64,000 bases of DNA from Aspidiotus rigidus. Lineage: Eukaryota > Arthropoda > Insecta > Hemiptera > Diaspididae. The DNA is taken from the NCBI GenBank assembly GCA_035079385.1, contig JAVHKY010000027.1, positions 744,001 through 808,000 of the forward strand, read 5' to 3'. Shown here piece after piece: positions 1-11,439 of the stretch; within the stretch, counting starts at the first letter, position 1, and each line of letters opens with the position of its first letter. The notes beneath the pieces are model-generated. The model did no database searches and was not told the origin of the DNA. It saw only the letters and a program-made list of their open reading frames with translations. Position numbers and translations under genes: made by a program.

Positions 1-17
1 TCACGTTTGCCACGCTT

Positions 18-205
18 GGTCGACTAGGGTACTGCAGGTATGTGCATCTTTACGAAATCAGCCGGAGGCAGCACCACTCCCGTATAATTTCAATGTAAAC
101 GAACCAGCCGGAGGCAGCACTAGCAGCACCACTCCCATATGCCTCCGGCTAATTTCGTTTGTTTACATTGAAAGATGCACATACCTGCAGTGCCTTAGGT
201 CGACT
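18..205. repeat. Imperfect palindrome at window start
   Basis: The left arm (about 18-86) runs from GGTCGAC through a GCAGGTATGTGCATCTTT block and AGCCGGAGGCA. The right arm (about 137-205) is its reverse complement, ending in GCACATACCTGCAG and GGTCGAC. A second AGCCGGAGGCAGCACTAG copy lies in the loop near 107. The arms differ by small insertions, so this is an old fold-back structure or two inverted copies of a repeat. No coding content is seen. Confidence 0.7.
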
Positions 206-234
206 TGTACACACTGCATTTGACAGCAGTGTGG

Positions 235-385
235 CGACGCAAAACTTTTACTCGTTTCTGCCATACTACGCTACACTGCTTGTAGAAAGTCTTGAAGTCT
301 CGCAAAGGTTTGTAACAAGTCTTGCAGAAGTTTCGGATGCGCAAATCAACCTTTGCAACCTTGTTTCTACCCGGGGGCTATAACA
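235..385 (-). repeat. Dispersed repeat, inverted copy of the 1665-2030 family
   Basis: Read on the minus strand, this stretch matches 1690-1770 and 44070-44150. Shared landmarks are TTGATTTGCG, TGCAAGACTTGT, TTTGCGAGACTT, CTTTCTACAAGC and a GTAGCGTAG block. It is the short inverted member of the family. No open frame here resembles a known protein. Confidence 0.65.
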
Positions 386-584
386 CGCGGTCGTGTATGA
401 TGCATAGCTATGAAATACATAGTTGATTGTCTTTCTGCTTTGAGAGTGTTTGTTCTTTTTGTTGACGACTTTGAATAATAATATTGATAATGTGAGATCG
501 TCCGTGGGGTTGAAAAAAATACAGGAAAAATTCTCCAATTATTAAAATTTTATCAAAAGAGTAAAAACTAAAGAGTACTCAAAT

Positions 585-1150
585 TTTTTGTCAACAAAAA
601 AAAGTGAGCTTCTAATTTTTCGAATTTGAGTTTCTAAATAAGGTTGATTTGTACCTAAAATTATTTTTAGAGTTTGAAAAAATTGATGAAAAAATTCTAT
701 AAATTCGAAGAAGGCCCAGGTGGGCCAGAAACCGAGAAGTATCAACTTTTTCATCTTGGAGAAAGGAGGAAGAGGACTTGGATACTGATTTTTTGTTTTT
801 GTAATCTAAATAAGGTAGAGTCCTATGTAAAACCCTTTTTAGAGTTTAAGAAAAATTAATAAAAAAAAAATTCCCCAATTACAAAGAAGCCTCAGATGAG
901 TCAAAACTGAAAAATATAACTTTTTCAGTCTGAAAAGACGAGTCAGACTGTGGTTTCCAAAATTCTCTTTCTAAATATGATCACTTTATCTACAAATCAT
1001 TTGCAGAATTTGCAAACAAACGATGAAAAAATCCTTTGAGCATCAAGTAATCCTAAAGGAGATTGGAGTTGAAGAAACTAATTTTTCATCCTGGCGAGAG
1101 GAGAGAGAGGAGGGATTTTTTTACTTCATCTCATTTTTTAGAATCTCAAG
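585..1150 (+). repeat. Degenerate tandem repeat, about 165-180 bp unit
   Basis: Three diverged units share the order: TTTCTAAATA, an AGAGTTT/AGAATTT stretch, GATGAAAAAAT, a run of GAAGAAGCC-like bases, then AACTTTTTCA followed by GGAGAAAGGAGG or a variant (near 745, 920 and 1080). Unit boundaries are approximate. Related blocks appear inverted at 1158-1195 and 1408-1447 (AAAAGGA next to TTATTCAGG). There is no credible coding potential. Confidence 0.5.
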
Positions 1151-1559
1151 ATGGAACCATCTTATTCAGGAAAAGGATTTGGAAAATTAGGAACCTTCCT
1201 TGGCATGATGAAAAAATGTATTAAATATTTTTTCCCAACTCTAAAAATAATTCTATGAAAGAATTTATCTTATTTGGAGAAATTGAAGATTAAAAACTGA
1301 CTCTTCTCTCTCCTCTCTATGGATTACTCTTCTTCATAAATTGAAAAATAGTACAATCCTGAGACTCCACCCCTCGTAGGGGTTCCATTTTTTTATTCTG
1401 TAGTGGAAGGCTTTTGACTTTCCAAGTCCTTTTCCTGAATAAGATAGTCAATCTTATTTAGAAACTCAAATTGAGAAATCAGATCGCTTAGTACTCCCAA
1501 GGCTAGTTTTTACTCTTTGATAAAATTTTAATGCCTAGAGAATTTTTTGCAGATTTTTG

Positions 1560-2100
1560 AACACCATAGATGATCTTACATACGAGTAAGTATCAATTAA
1601 TATTCAATTTCATCAACAGAAAAGCACGAAAACAATCAAGAATTTATAGGTAGGTATCATGGATGACCGGATGTAACAATGTCCGGGTTAAGAGAACAAT
1701 GCAGAGGTTGATTTGCGTGCCCAAAACCTCAGCAAGACTTGTCGCGTACCTTTGCGAGACTTTCTATGAGCGGCATAGCGTAGTGTTTGTCAGCGATCAA
1801 ACATGCGGTTTTAACCAGCGACGATCGCCGAACGCAGAAACGGGTACAAGTTTTGCAACAACACACGACGCCGCTGTCTAAAAGCTAACGGAGCGTGGCG
1901 AACGTGGTCGAATGTTGCAATGCGACACCAGAGCGCGACACTGCTGTGCTGTGTACACACCCGGGTACTGTTGACTGTGCCAAACAGCGCGCAGGACTAG
2001 TTACGCATATTGCCCCGCTCGTAAGGTTGTTCCATCCCTTCTAGAACCTATATGCAAATATTTTCATTAGATTGACAGCAATTTAGAAAAAAAAATCTAT
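1560..2100 (+). repeat. Dispersed repeat, uninterrupted family member
   Basis: This stretch is collinear with 43880-44256 plus 44950-45180. Shared landmarks are a TTCATCAACA block, TGATTTGCGTGCCCAAAACC, GCGAGACTTTCTA, GATCAAACATGC, CGGGTACAAGTTTTGC, then GACGCCGCTG, GCGCGACACTGCT, CAACAGCGC and GGACTAGTTACGC. The copy at 44 kb has a 0.7-kb insertion in the middle, so this member shows the empty state. It is more GC-rich than its surroundings, and its class is unknown. Confidence 0.65.
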
Positions 2101-4330
2101 GTGATACGCTCCTGTAGATGTGAAAATTAGCAATTATGAACATCAAAGAACTTATCTTGCAAGCGACTGTTGAAAGAGCAATCACTGTTTGTTAGGATCG
2201 CACTAATCTTGTGTAACTCCACACAAATTAAATGCCAAGTCTAAAAAGCAGGGTTGCCAGTTACCGTACAACTTTAAATTTCAAGACCTTGAGAACTGTA
2301 ATAAAGCCAACTTATATCCGCCAACATTATGCAAAAGTAAAGAGAATCTGTAAGCCTCCATAGTTTACAAACATCACGACAACCGCGCAAAACTCGCAGA
2401 TGAAATTCCGAGGTAAAACAAGGTATAGCGACGGCGTATTCATAATTGAGTGGCGACAGATCTCCCGTCTGAGTTACCACACGAGCAGGAAGAAGTTCGT
2501 ATAACGCACACCCGAGTTGTATATTGTTATCTGCACTCTCAGGTTTTTGAAATAATTGATTCTCACAATCGATAGTAAGCGTTGCTGCCACTCATATCCA
2601 CAGAAGATAACTACGTTTCTTGACTCAATTTCTGAGTTGCCCAGTCTAATTCTGCGGTTACGTATCTGAAGTCGTATGAAAATTGAAAAGGAGTAACGTA
2701 GAAAGAAGTGGATACATCTAGCTCAAGTTAAATGCCATTAAAGCACCGTTTGAGTCCTTCTTCTTGCCAGTAGACCATTATATACGACAAATGAATCGTC
2801 TTTGCATCATTGTTTTTAGACGTTAGAGTCAGCAGTGTATAGTTTAATCGAGCACACTTTCGTAGAAAATAGCCGGATATCGTACCGCTAATAGATATTC
2901 TATACTAAAGAGTTTGCCAGTTTCGATCCCGCTGCTTCGAAGTATTAAGAAAAGTTCTCTTTAAAATAATTATCTGTATCGCAATAATTCTGCCGTGACG
3001 TCGATAAACGCGAACTTAATGACGTATCTAACCGAATTTTTCTTTCAGATAAAGTGAGTCGCGCAGAGAAAAGAACAACACAATGACGAAGAGCGCATAG
3101 CGGGAGATAAAAGGCGAAAGAAACGAAAATATTTTTAATGCGAATTTAATGAGCGAGAGTTATACTATATTCTTGTATTATATTCGGGGTAAGAAATTAC
3201 GCGGCTGCGTCGTGTTCGTAATTAAAACTGTCTTGAAATTTTTTTTCTTTTCACTCTTTACGAGATAACATCGAATTAACGTATCTTTTTATTCGTGCAG
3301 TCCGTTTCTTCTACAGCTCTTCGCAATCGGTAGCTGTAAATTAAGCCTTTTGTCGCGTTATCTTTGCTCGAAAGGGAGGAGAGAAAAAACCATCGAAAAT
3401 TCTTCATCGTAAAACCGAAATGAAAAATTGCCTACAGCCTGGCGTATTCTTAAATCCTGGTTGCACGATTACGAGCACGATTTATCTCGGAGGAGGTTCG
3501 AATCGAGAGGCGAAACGGATGTTGCATGAGAAGAGAATGTGGTCTGTGTTTGAGTTTGATTGAAATGTAGCGGCGCGTTTCTCCAGAAAAGAGGGAGCGA
3601 CGAAAAATGAAATTAAAATTCGTGTTAAGCGGATCACAAGATTTTGTCATTCGGTTTCCATTACACGCTTTATTTAATTTTCCAAATTCCACCAAAGAAT
3701 AAATGTTCAATCGTAAATCGTCTTTCGCGAAATTAATTTTAGACGTCGATAAACGGCGATTTTGAATGCCGTTAAAGGCTTAAAAACGGTTGAACAAAGC
3801 GAGTGGGTTTGAAAGGGTTTCGTTTTCGAAAATGATGTCTTTTCGGAGGCAGTTGAATTCGATATCCTGAAAAACAAAAGCCTTATATTTATATTTATGC
3901 GGAGACTCTCCCGTACGTAAGTTCAAAGTTATAAAATAAATCCCCGAAGATTTATTTCTGTTCTTGTAAATGTTAAGTCTTTCTTATTCGAGTGTGACGC
4001 CGCATCGGTCCAGTTGAAACTTGAGTTTTTCCCATGTTGACGCCATCAGCAGGTTTTTTCACATAATTCCTAGGTTGAGTTAAAAATTTATCAAGTCTAA
4101 CCTAAATGATCGGAATTTTTCCGAGCTCTACCGTCTTGTAATCTATTTTATCAGCAAAACTGTGAAAAACTTCTGAAAAATCTCCCGGTCTGCTAAATTA
4201 CGAGTATTATGCTTCCTCAAGTAACTAGTGTATAGCTTAAAAGTTGAAGTTCCTCCAAGTCCTTTTTTTGACATTACCAATGTCTTTATCGGTACCCCAG
4301 CCCACTATTCGAAATCTGCGAGACCGAGCT
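2100..4330. other. No gene recognised
   Basis: Mostly unique-looking AT-rich sequence. The minus strand at 2591-2274 carries a 105-codon open frame that matches no family I know and has no recognisable splice context, so I do not call it. A GGTTCGAATC string at 3494 recalls a tRNA B box, but no clover-leaf can be folded around it. Confidence 0.6.
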
Positions 4331-4700
4331 CAAGTTTATCAATCCTAGTATACAGTATAAGCTATAAACTAGGCTTAAACTAACCCCTCCTACGCTATAC
4401 TACTACTAGCCCATACTGGGCTTACACTAGGCCTAGCATACAGTATACTAAACTTTGTATTAGCCCTATACTAGGCTTAGTGTACAAGCTTCGTCATACT
4501 CTTTCCCCCGTTGATGAACTTGTACCTGATGTAGAAATCTGCAAGTCATGAGTTGCCCTGCCCTAAAATACAATGTATTAGACTGAACTAGTCTTAAACT
4601 AGGCCTAACATACGCCCAGGCTATGCTACACTAATACTACTAGGCTTCGCATACAATGTGCTAGATTATACTTGGGTTGTGTCAAAAGAGAGAAACATTG
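4330..4700. repeat. TAGGCCTA/CTAGGCTTA-rich degenerate repeat
   Basis: The stretch is built from short words such as ACTAGGC, CTTACACTAGG, TAGGCCTAG and GTATACTA. The same vocabulary recurs near 7030-7075, 32990-33115 and 36295-36440, so this looks like a dispersed low-complexity repeat rather than a local satellite. No open frame is supported. Confidence 0.5.
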
Positions 4701-4875
4701 ATGACGTAACGAACTAATGACATCATAGGCAAATTCGAGCTGTGATGACGTCACGCATGTTGATGGCGTTACAAGCTGATTCGACGGAAGATGACGTCAT
4801 ACGGAGGTTTAAACCGGTTGTTGTCTTCACTATGCATGTATCCGCTATCAAAAATTTGCAAGTTTGGGACTGGGT

Positions 4876-5927
4876 ATCTGAAGGTGAGAAATAGAAGTGC
4901 AGACACGTAAAAAGACAATTCTCTTTCCATCTCTTTTTCTATTTTTCGGAAGCCTACTTTCACAGGCGTGCTGATAGATGGCGGCTCTCTGCATCCTCAC
5001 ACTCACCAACGTGCAGGTATTATGGCGCTAATACATCGTTTAATTTCTATCCCTCTATCTAGTAGTGCGTTCAACTCCGAACTTGACACTATAAAATTCC
5101 TATCCTTCTTCAACGGGCTCAGATTGGATATTGATAAAATTATCTCAAAGAAAATTAACAAAAAGCTATTAGAGTGTGCTCAGGTTCATAGTTCTCCTGT
5201 TCAGGCGAATTCCTCTCTTCGTCGTAAGAAATGGGCTAGGCTTCCTTTCATAGGTCATGTATCTTACAGGATTGCCCAGACCCTCAAGAAGCATGAGTTT
5301 CAAGTCGGCTTTTATCCTATTTGCACTCTCTCTCACTTGACTAACTTGAAAGATCCTGTCCCGCTCATGGAAAGATGTGGCGTTTATAAAATAACTTGTT
5401 CTTGTGATTCGTTCTACATTGGTCAAACAGGGAGATCGTTTTCTGATCGTTACAAAGAGCACAAAAGGGATGATGGCTCAAATTCTGCCTTAGCTTCTCA
5501 TTGCATCAACTCTGGTCACGACATAAATTCTACAGCTATATCGATACTGCATCCTGCTACGAAAGGTAGACTCCTTAACAGTCTCGAAGATATTGAATGC
5601 ACGAAAGCGCTTCACGACTCGCCAGAGAAACTACTAAACGACTTATCTAATGTCCTTTCTAATCCGTTTATTTCATACATGTTCAATGAATAGTAACTGT
5701 TTTTCAATGAATGAGTAACCGTTTTTCAAAATATTTATTGTCCTTGTCATTGTTCTGTTGTATTCTGCCCGTTGATGGTATACTTGCTATTCCGAAACCG
5801 GTCGCAATGTAATTCGTGTATTAATTTTTAAAAATTAATTAGAATTTTTTCTTTTTACGTGTCTGCACTTCTATTTCTCATCTTCAGATACCTATGGCTC
5901 GTACCTTAGCAGATAATTTAAACCTTA
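4876..5927 (+). mobile_element. 5'-truncated Penelope-like element with target-site duplication
   Basis: The element is bounded by a perfect 13-bp direct repeat, TTTGGGACTGGGT, at 4863-4875 and 5928-5940, read as a target-site duplication. Its left end (4876-4921) is an inverted copy of part of its right end (about 5842-5890), sharing GAAATAGAAGTGCAGACACG. Between them lies one open frame for the C-terminal half of a PLE protein. The RT core is missing. Terminal repeats in inverted orientation beside a truncated body are known for Penelope-like elements. A hairpin-like GAAACCGGTC motif lies at 5794-5803. Confidence 0.8.
4968..5693 (+). CDS. PLE protein fragment with GIY-YIG endonuclease
   Basis: This 241-codon frame is the C-terminal part of a Penelope-like polyprotein. 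Its first residues (IDGGSLHPHTHQRAG) match the linker that follows the RT thumb in such proteins. A GIY-YIG nuclease domain follows at about residues 138-215: GVYKITC, then FYIGQTGRS, an Arg in the DRYKEH segment, an SHCINSGH stretch, and a Glu in LEDIE. The cysteines in TCSC fit the zinc-binding insert of PLE endonucleases. The frame has no internal stop but lacks the reverse transcriptase catalytic motifs, so it could at most make an isolated endonuclease. Translation from the first ATG is not shown to occur. Confidence 0.8.
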   Translation: MLIDGGSLHPHTHQRAGIMALIHRLISIPLSSSAFNSELDTIKFLSFFNGLRLDIDKIISKKINKKLLECAQVHSSPVQANSSLRRKKWARLPFIGHVSYRIAQTLKKHEFQVGFYPICTLSHLTNLKDPVPLMERCGVYKITCSCDSFYIGQTGRSFSDRYKEHKRDDGSNSALASHCINSGHDINSTAISILHPATKGRLLNSLEDIECTKALHDSPEKLLNDLSNVLSNPFISYMFNE

Positions 5928-6059
5928 TTTGGGACTGGGTTTCCTCTTATTTTATTGTCTTCCCTAGCTGTTCATTGGAAATCTGGAGTTCAGTCCAAAT
6001 TGGGGTTAATGGGTTACCTGTGGTATGCTGTACTAATACTAAGGAGCTCGAGAGCAGGT

Positions 6060-7080
6060 AAAATGGACATCCATTTTGTTAACAGGAAACCTGTTTTAGG
6101 GGAGGATAATTTGTAGAAAAATGATGGGCACCGGGCGCCGTGATGTAAAACGTGGGACTTAAAAAAACGACGGCTTCCTTAACGAAGTTGAACGAGGAAC
6201 GCAGGGAACCTGTTTTATGAGTCATATGGGATTTGGTATTGAGAATTCAAGGAAGCCTAGACCTAGATAAAGCTAGTATAAAGAAGGCCTGGACCTATGA
6301 TAAGCCTAGTATAATATAGTTTGAGAGTCTAAATTTTTCTCGAACTCGAGCTATATATGATAGCTCGATAGTCGAAATTGTTTCCAAGTCCCCCTCCTAT
6401 TATACATGATTCGATAGTCGACATTTCTTCAAGTACCCCTCCTATCATATATAGCTTGAAAGTAAAAATTTTTTCCAAGTCACTTTCCTATCATATAATG
6501 GCTCGAGAGTCGAAATTTTTCCAAGAGCCCCCCATAGAACAGGTTCCCTGTTGAAATTTCTACTTCTGAGCTGTATATGCTAAAAGGGGACTTGGAAAAT
6601 TTCTTCCTCCGAGCTACATATGACAGAGGGTGGACTTGGAAAAATTTATACTTCAGAGCTATATATTATGGAGAGAGGGACTTCGAAAAATTTCGAGCTG
6701 TATATGATAGGGGTGGTCGAGCTCTACAAAATAGAAAGAGGATGTGGAGAAGCTTTGGACATTAATGTGGATTAGACTTACGGGGGGAAACCACTGAAAA
6801 AAATGCGCCTAGAGGAAAAACCATCAAGACGGTGAGGAACAAAGTTCAAGCTGTATAGGAATGACAATGCACACAAGTGACTCCCACAAATGAGGTTCCC
6901 TGTTTGCCTCAATTAACAAATTAATGAAGGTAACCCCGAGCAGCTCACCACATGGGCTACGAGTTTTTTTTTTAAGTGAACCTTACACTCCCTCAGTTCC
7001 ATTTTACCTGCTCTCTAACTTCTTACTAATACTAGGTTATACTCGGCTAAATTAGGCCCAGTATACGCCTATATCCGCAA
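6060..7080. repeat. Mosaic of composite repeats
   Basis: At least four copies of the palindromic terminus occur: ACAGGAAACCTGT near 6080, AGGGAACCTGT near 6210, ACAGGTTCCCTGT near 6542, and GGTTCCCTGT near 6893. Between them are degenerate units containing CTATATATGATAG, GAGTCGAAATTT and TTCCAAGTCC (6340-6530) and their reverse complement (6570-6740). The block at 6165-6260 (GACGGCTTCCTTAACGAAG through TTTGGTATTGAGAATTCAA) recurs at 31888, 32400 (inverted) and 37800. Short open frames here are repeat-derived. Confidence 0.65.
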
Positions 7081-9000
7081 TCTAAAATTATTTCGTCTTG
7101 ATTGGTAGCGTAGTCGAGCAAATATAGTGATCTGTGTTTATTTATTTGGCCATTTTTCACTCATACAAACCAATCTTACTGACAAAAACTTGAGCTTTAG
7201 TTTTTGATTAAAAATTAATCGACTTTCAATTATATAGCCCCGCCCGTGTGGGTTAATGTGAGCTGAGCGCACCCTTCTTTCTACACCTCGGCACCAATCA
7301 TCTGAGATGAAGTTTCTCAAAGTGGAGTAGCGTCTTTGTATTTTTGTGAACCGCAAAGGCTCGATTTCTGTTGATCGAACTCAGTTTCAAAAGGTTCCAA
7401 GTATTCATTCCCTCTTCTGGCAAGAGGAATTGGCGTCTCTGCTGCTCGACCAGATTAAAGAGTCGCGAATCGTCGTACCACTGAAAATACGTGAACGATA
7501 TTATCTGTCATAGAAGACGCTGGAAAATGTTTAATACTGCATGATTGTGAGATTGCAAAAAATTTCATAACTTCCCACAATTTTCTTCGTCAGAAGGGCA
7601 ACAATCGGACGGATAATCCTTCGACTAACATTTTGAAAAATAAAAGAATTCATTTCTCATTCTAGAATTTTCCTGGTACGAAAAATTCGGGCCTCATATA
7701 GGAAGATGGATTTAGAAAAATTGCTTCACTAGGTCTTCTACATTTGTATAATACGCTGTCCAAGAAGAACGCACCGCAGAAGATACGTTCAACATGCGTC
7801 CAGTAATCTCCTTCGAAATAATGAAGCTACTTGTACGATCCTGAGAATTGTAGAATATTTTTTATGCCGGGATATCTTTCATGCTACGTGAAACGAGAAG
7901 ATGGACGCCCGGAAATAGGAAAAAAAACTGCACAACATTATTTTCTTCTTTCGTATAGAGTACCGGGAGTATAGAAATTACAATTCTAAGGGCAGTTGGT
8001 AGTATTTTACAGAGAAAAATGTATGTTCCAAGCAGAAAGGAGCGAACCGTATACCGGCTACAAGCCCCTTTAATTTGAGAGAATAATACGTACTAATAAT
8101 TACGGCAACGCAACGTGAGCTGTTTTCTTGTATGGGAGTAATTTTTTGTGTTCGTTGTGCCTTTTTTTATTTTTTCCTCCTCTCAATTTTACCAGTAATA
8201 AGAAGGAATTCGCTGATGTTGGTTTGATAAATCTGTTCTGCAGAAATTTATAAATGAAAAGTAACTTATACTTCGTATTTGTAACTGAAAAGGAAAAAAC
8301 CATTCAACGTCTAGCTCACTACACGTTTGCTGATTATGACATGGTACAACGAATTCGCTTCTGATGGTTATGAATATTGTCGTTCTCGTAAACACGTCGC
8401 GTGTCGTTCTCATTGTCATCGTCTTCTCTACTGGAAACGTTTGATAAAAGGAAAAGCAGCCGCCTGTGTACGAGTATGTAGTAATTTGACGTACCGGTGT
8501 GTCGTCACCGATTCGTCGTCATCCGCATTTAATTAAATAATCGTTTTAATTAAACGCAAAACGATGCTCGTCTGTTGACTCGCGTCTTTTTGGCCTTACG
8601 ACTGAGGTACACCGCAGCGTGAATCTCTACTTTGACATTTTCTCGCCTCGCCTCGATCGTGTACTGTTGAAAAGTTATTCAAATCAAATGCATATTAGTG
8701 TACACGAATAGTATGTCCTTTCTTCAGTCACTTCGCTGTACATAGTACTTGCTCTATCCACCTGAGATAAGATTTAATGATCATCATTACGAATTTGTCG
8801 TACCTCTTTTGTTGGACTTGAATTTAAACTGTCGGAGAATGCTTACCTTCGAGTGAGAAAGTACGGAATCCAGAGCAAATTCCTACCAACTGCAACGCAT
8901 AGCCTTTCTATTCTGTAAGGGGTTACAAATTCGAGAATTGCAAGTTACTTCTAATCTATCCTCTATCCAACCAAGAGTGAAAATGAATAAAGTTTAGCCG
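7081..9000. other. No gene recognised
   Basis: AT-rich, mostly unique sequence with short overlapping open frames on both strands that do not resemble proteins. The paired plus- and minus-strand frames at 8100-8540 are shadows of each other. Confidence 0.6.
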
Positions 9001-9159
9001 AGGTCAATTGACCGTAACTATTCGCCGAGACGAACTAGCCGCCAAAGAATTTGCCTGGCTGGGTACAATTCGCTGTGGTAGGAATTCGCCGTAATCTAAA
9101 AAAAAAAATGGTCGTAGCTGGAATACAAATTCGCCCTGGAACTTTGAAAACGTCGAATA

Positions 9160-9720
9160 TCGAGCTATGTATGATAGGAGAGGGATTTGAAGAAATTTTG
9201 ACTTCCAAGCTATGTATGATGGGAAGAAAAGTTGGAAAAATTTCCCTTTTCAAGCTATATGATCGGAGATGGATTTGAAAAAAGAAATCTTTTGGCAGAG
9301 CCGAATAAGTAAAGATCATGTATGGTTGGTTGTGCTCGATTGCACCCATTCTTTGCCTAGTGTAAGTGAAATCTCGGCTATAAGCCGCGAGGGGAGGGGG
9401 GGGGGAATCACAAAAGTCGAGAATTTTCCTCGAATTTTAAATGCGGTTAGAGGGACAGGCTGATGTAGCCATGAAATTTTAGCCATCGGTAGGGACTCGC
9501 AAAACTCGAGAATTTTCCTGGGGGTTTAAATGAGGTTGGGAGTGCGCAAAAGGTATGAAACATGTCAACATTTCAAATGTCGTGCTGATAGGAAGAAACT
9601 TGGAAAAATTTTTACTTTCAAGCTATATAATGATAGGGGAAACTTGGAAAAGTTAGGACGTTTCAGCATAAAATCTTAAGGTGGTGAGGAATGAAGTTCA
9701 ATCTTTATTAAGAAAAATAA
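9160..9720. repeat. Degenerate CTATGTATGATAGG units
   Basis: Repeated units of an AGCTATGTATGATAGG word followed by a purine-rich stretch, ACTTGGAAAAATTT and TCCAAGCT. They belong to the same family as 6340-6740 and 21414-21812. Two near-duplicate segments with CGAGAATTTTCCT and a following TTTAAATG lie at about 9415-9445 and 9495-9530. Confidence 0.5.
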
Positions 9721-9815
9721 CAGGTTCCCTGTTTGCCTCGATTGTAACGCAGTTAATGAAAACAACCCCGACTAGCCAACGAAGATTTTAGCAAATTTTA
9801 CTGTGGTGAATTTTT

Positions 9816-10967
9816 ACAGGGAACCTGTTTTATGGGGAAGGGGGTGGTTCCGAAAAAATGACCGCCGTCAGCCTAAAAGATGACCCCTTCGAGTAAGTAG
9901 ATATGCAATGCTTCATACACGAATTGACTTAGCCCCTTCATTGAGACAGATATGGAACGCTTCAGACACCATAAGACTCAGAACGTCCTTCTGAGCGGGC
10001 TGAGAACCGGAACCAAATACCGCTCCGGGAACCGGTTCTCCTCTCGTATTTTCAGGATGGAACCCGAACTCGATCCGCATCCTGGATTCGGGTTCTGGAA
10101 CTGGAACCAGGAGGAACTGGATCCCGCAATAGGGTTTCAAAACGAACTGAGAGAAACCGGATCTCACAATTGAGTTTTAGAACCGAAACCAAAAGGAACC
10201 GAATCCCACAATTGGGTTCTAGAACCGAAACCAGAAGAAACCAGGTCCCAGACTCAGGTTCTAGAACCAGAACCAAAAGGAACCGGATCTTGGATATGCG
10301 TTCTACGACCGAATCTCCAAAAATAAAAAAAAAAAACGCTATAGTTTGAAGAAGTATTCCGAGTTTTTCCTGGTTGCTGTGCCCAGCAACGCCCTGCACT
10401 TAGAGACATGCGGATTTTTAATGAATGGGACTTGGACTGTCGTACCTTCCACCTTTGACGTTCTTTTTACTTTATTTTCAATGTACCAATAACCAACAAA
10501 AAATTCACGAATTAACAGAGGTGGTAGGGAACCCTATGAAGTCATCAGATTATGACATCACAAGTCCAGACTCTGGAGCTACATGTGATAGGAGGGGTAC
10601 TTGTAAAAATGTCGACTTCCAAGCTGTAGATGATAGGAGTTTTAAAAAAGTTGACCCGAAACAAGATATGGATGCAGTTTCGACCACAATCTCGAAAAAA
10701 GTAATTGTCGCTCACAGAAAGGATGTCTAGCCACATATAATTAGGCTTATTGAAAATCACAATCATGCTTGACTAATGCGACAATGGCTGGATGACGATG
10801 ATGACGCGCACAATTCTTGTACGATAGGAGAGGGGTAGGAGTAGTACTTGGAAAACATTTTGACCTCCAATCTATGTATGATAGAAGGTCGACCTATAAA
10901 CAACCTTGAGGTTGTTGGCCGGCCGGCGGATATTTTTTCCGACCCCCCAATAAAACAGGTTCCCTGT
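9816..10967. mobile_element. Non-autonomous element bounded by ACAGGGAACCTGT termini
   Basis: The left end (9816) reads ACAGGGAACCTGTTTTATGG, then a G-rich run, TTCCGAAAAAAT and GCCG. The right end (to 10967) is an inverted version: CGGCGGATATTTTTTCCGA, a C run, then AATAAAACAGGTTCCCTGT. This gives terminal inverted repeats of about 45 bp with mismatches. The interior holds a 42-bp minisatellite and short repeat-derived frames but no transposase. It may be a MITE-like element or a chance pairing of two end modules. Related end pairs lie at 14034-14354 and 32098-32575. Confidence 0.55.
9990..10315. repeat. 42-bp minisatellite, copy A
   Basis: Units of 42 bp begin with a variant of GGTTCTAGAACC and continue with GAAACCA, AAAGGAACC and GATCCCA. 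The last three units (about 10173-10298) are each exactly 42 bp, and earlier units are irregular. Because 42 is divisible by three, open frames pass through the array on both strands; those frames are artefacts of the repeat. The same unit forms a second array at 11186-11430. Confidence 0.75.
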
Positions 10968-11185
10968 TGAAATGAGGAACGACTTGAAATGTATCGATGC
11001 CATCATGGGTGGAGAGTGGAAAATGCACTACAATCTTCGATCAAGTGCATTTTCTTTATAGAATTAGATAACTGTGCAAATCCTTGTCGTCGAGTGCTAT
11101 GCAACTGAGAACCAGAAGAAATAATTATTATGATCAAAAATCAGTACCTCCACCCTCTATGCAAATTAGTTCTCCCGTATTTCTA

Positions 11186-11430
11186 GGGTTCTAGAAGAAA
11201 CCGAAAGAACCGGAATCAAAACAAACCGGATCCCGGATTTGGGTTCAAGAACCGGAAACCAAAAGAACGGGATCCCAGATTTAAGTTTTAAAATCGGAAC
11301 CACAAGGAATCGGATCCTAAATTTAGGATCTAGAAACAGAACCAGAGGGAAAGGTATCCCAGATTTGGGTTTTGTAACTGGAATAAAAAAGAACTGGATC
11401 CCACAATTCAGTCCAAGAACCTTTATAGCC
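11186..11430. repeat. 42-bp minisatellite, copy B
   Basis: Five or so units share the word order of array A (AGAACC, GGAACCAAAAG, GGATCCCAGATTT). Four consecutive units measure 42 bp each. This array lies just outside the right end of the 9816-10967 element, whereas array A is inside it. Confidence 0.7.
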
Positions 11431-11439
11431 GGAACCGCT

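Noticed and set aside
2274..2591. 105-codon minus-strand frame
   Set aside because: Looks more protein-like than most but matches nothing known and has no supporting exons; left unannotated pending RNA evidence.
3440..3510. tRNA gene suggested by GGTTCGAATC
   Set aside because: No A box at the right distance and no acceptor stem.
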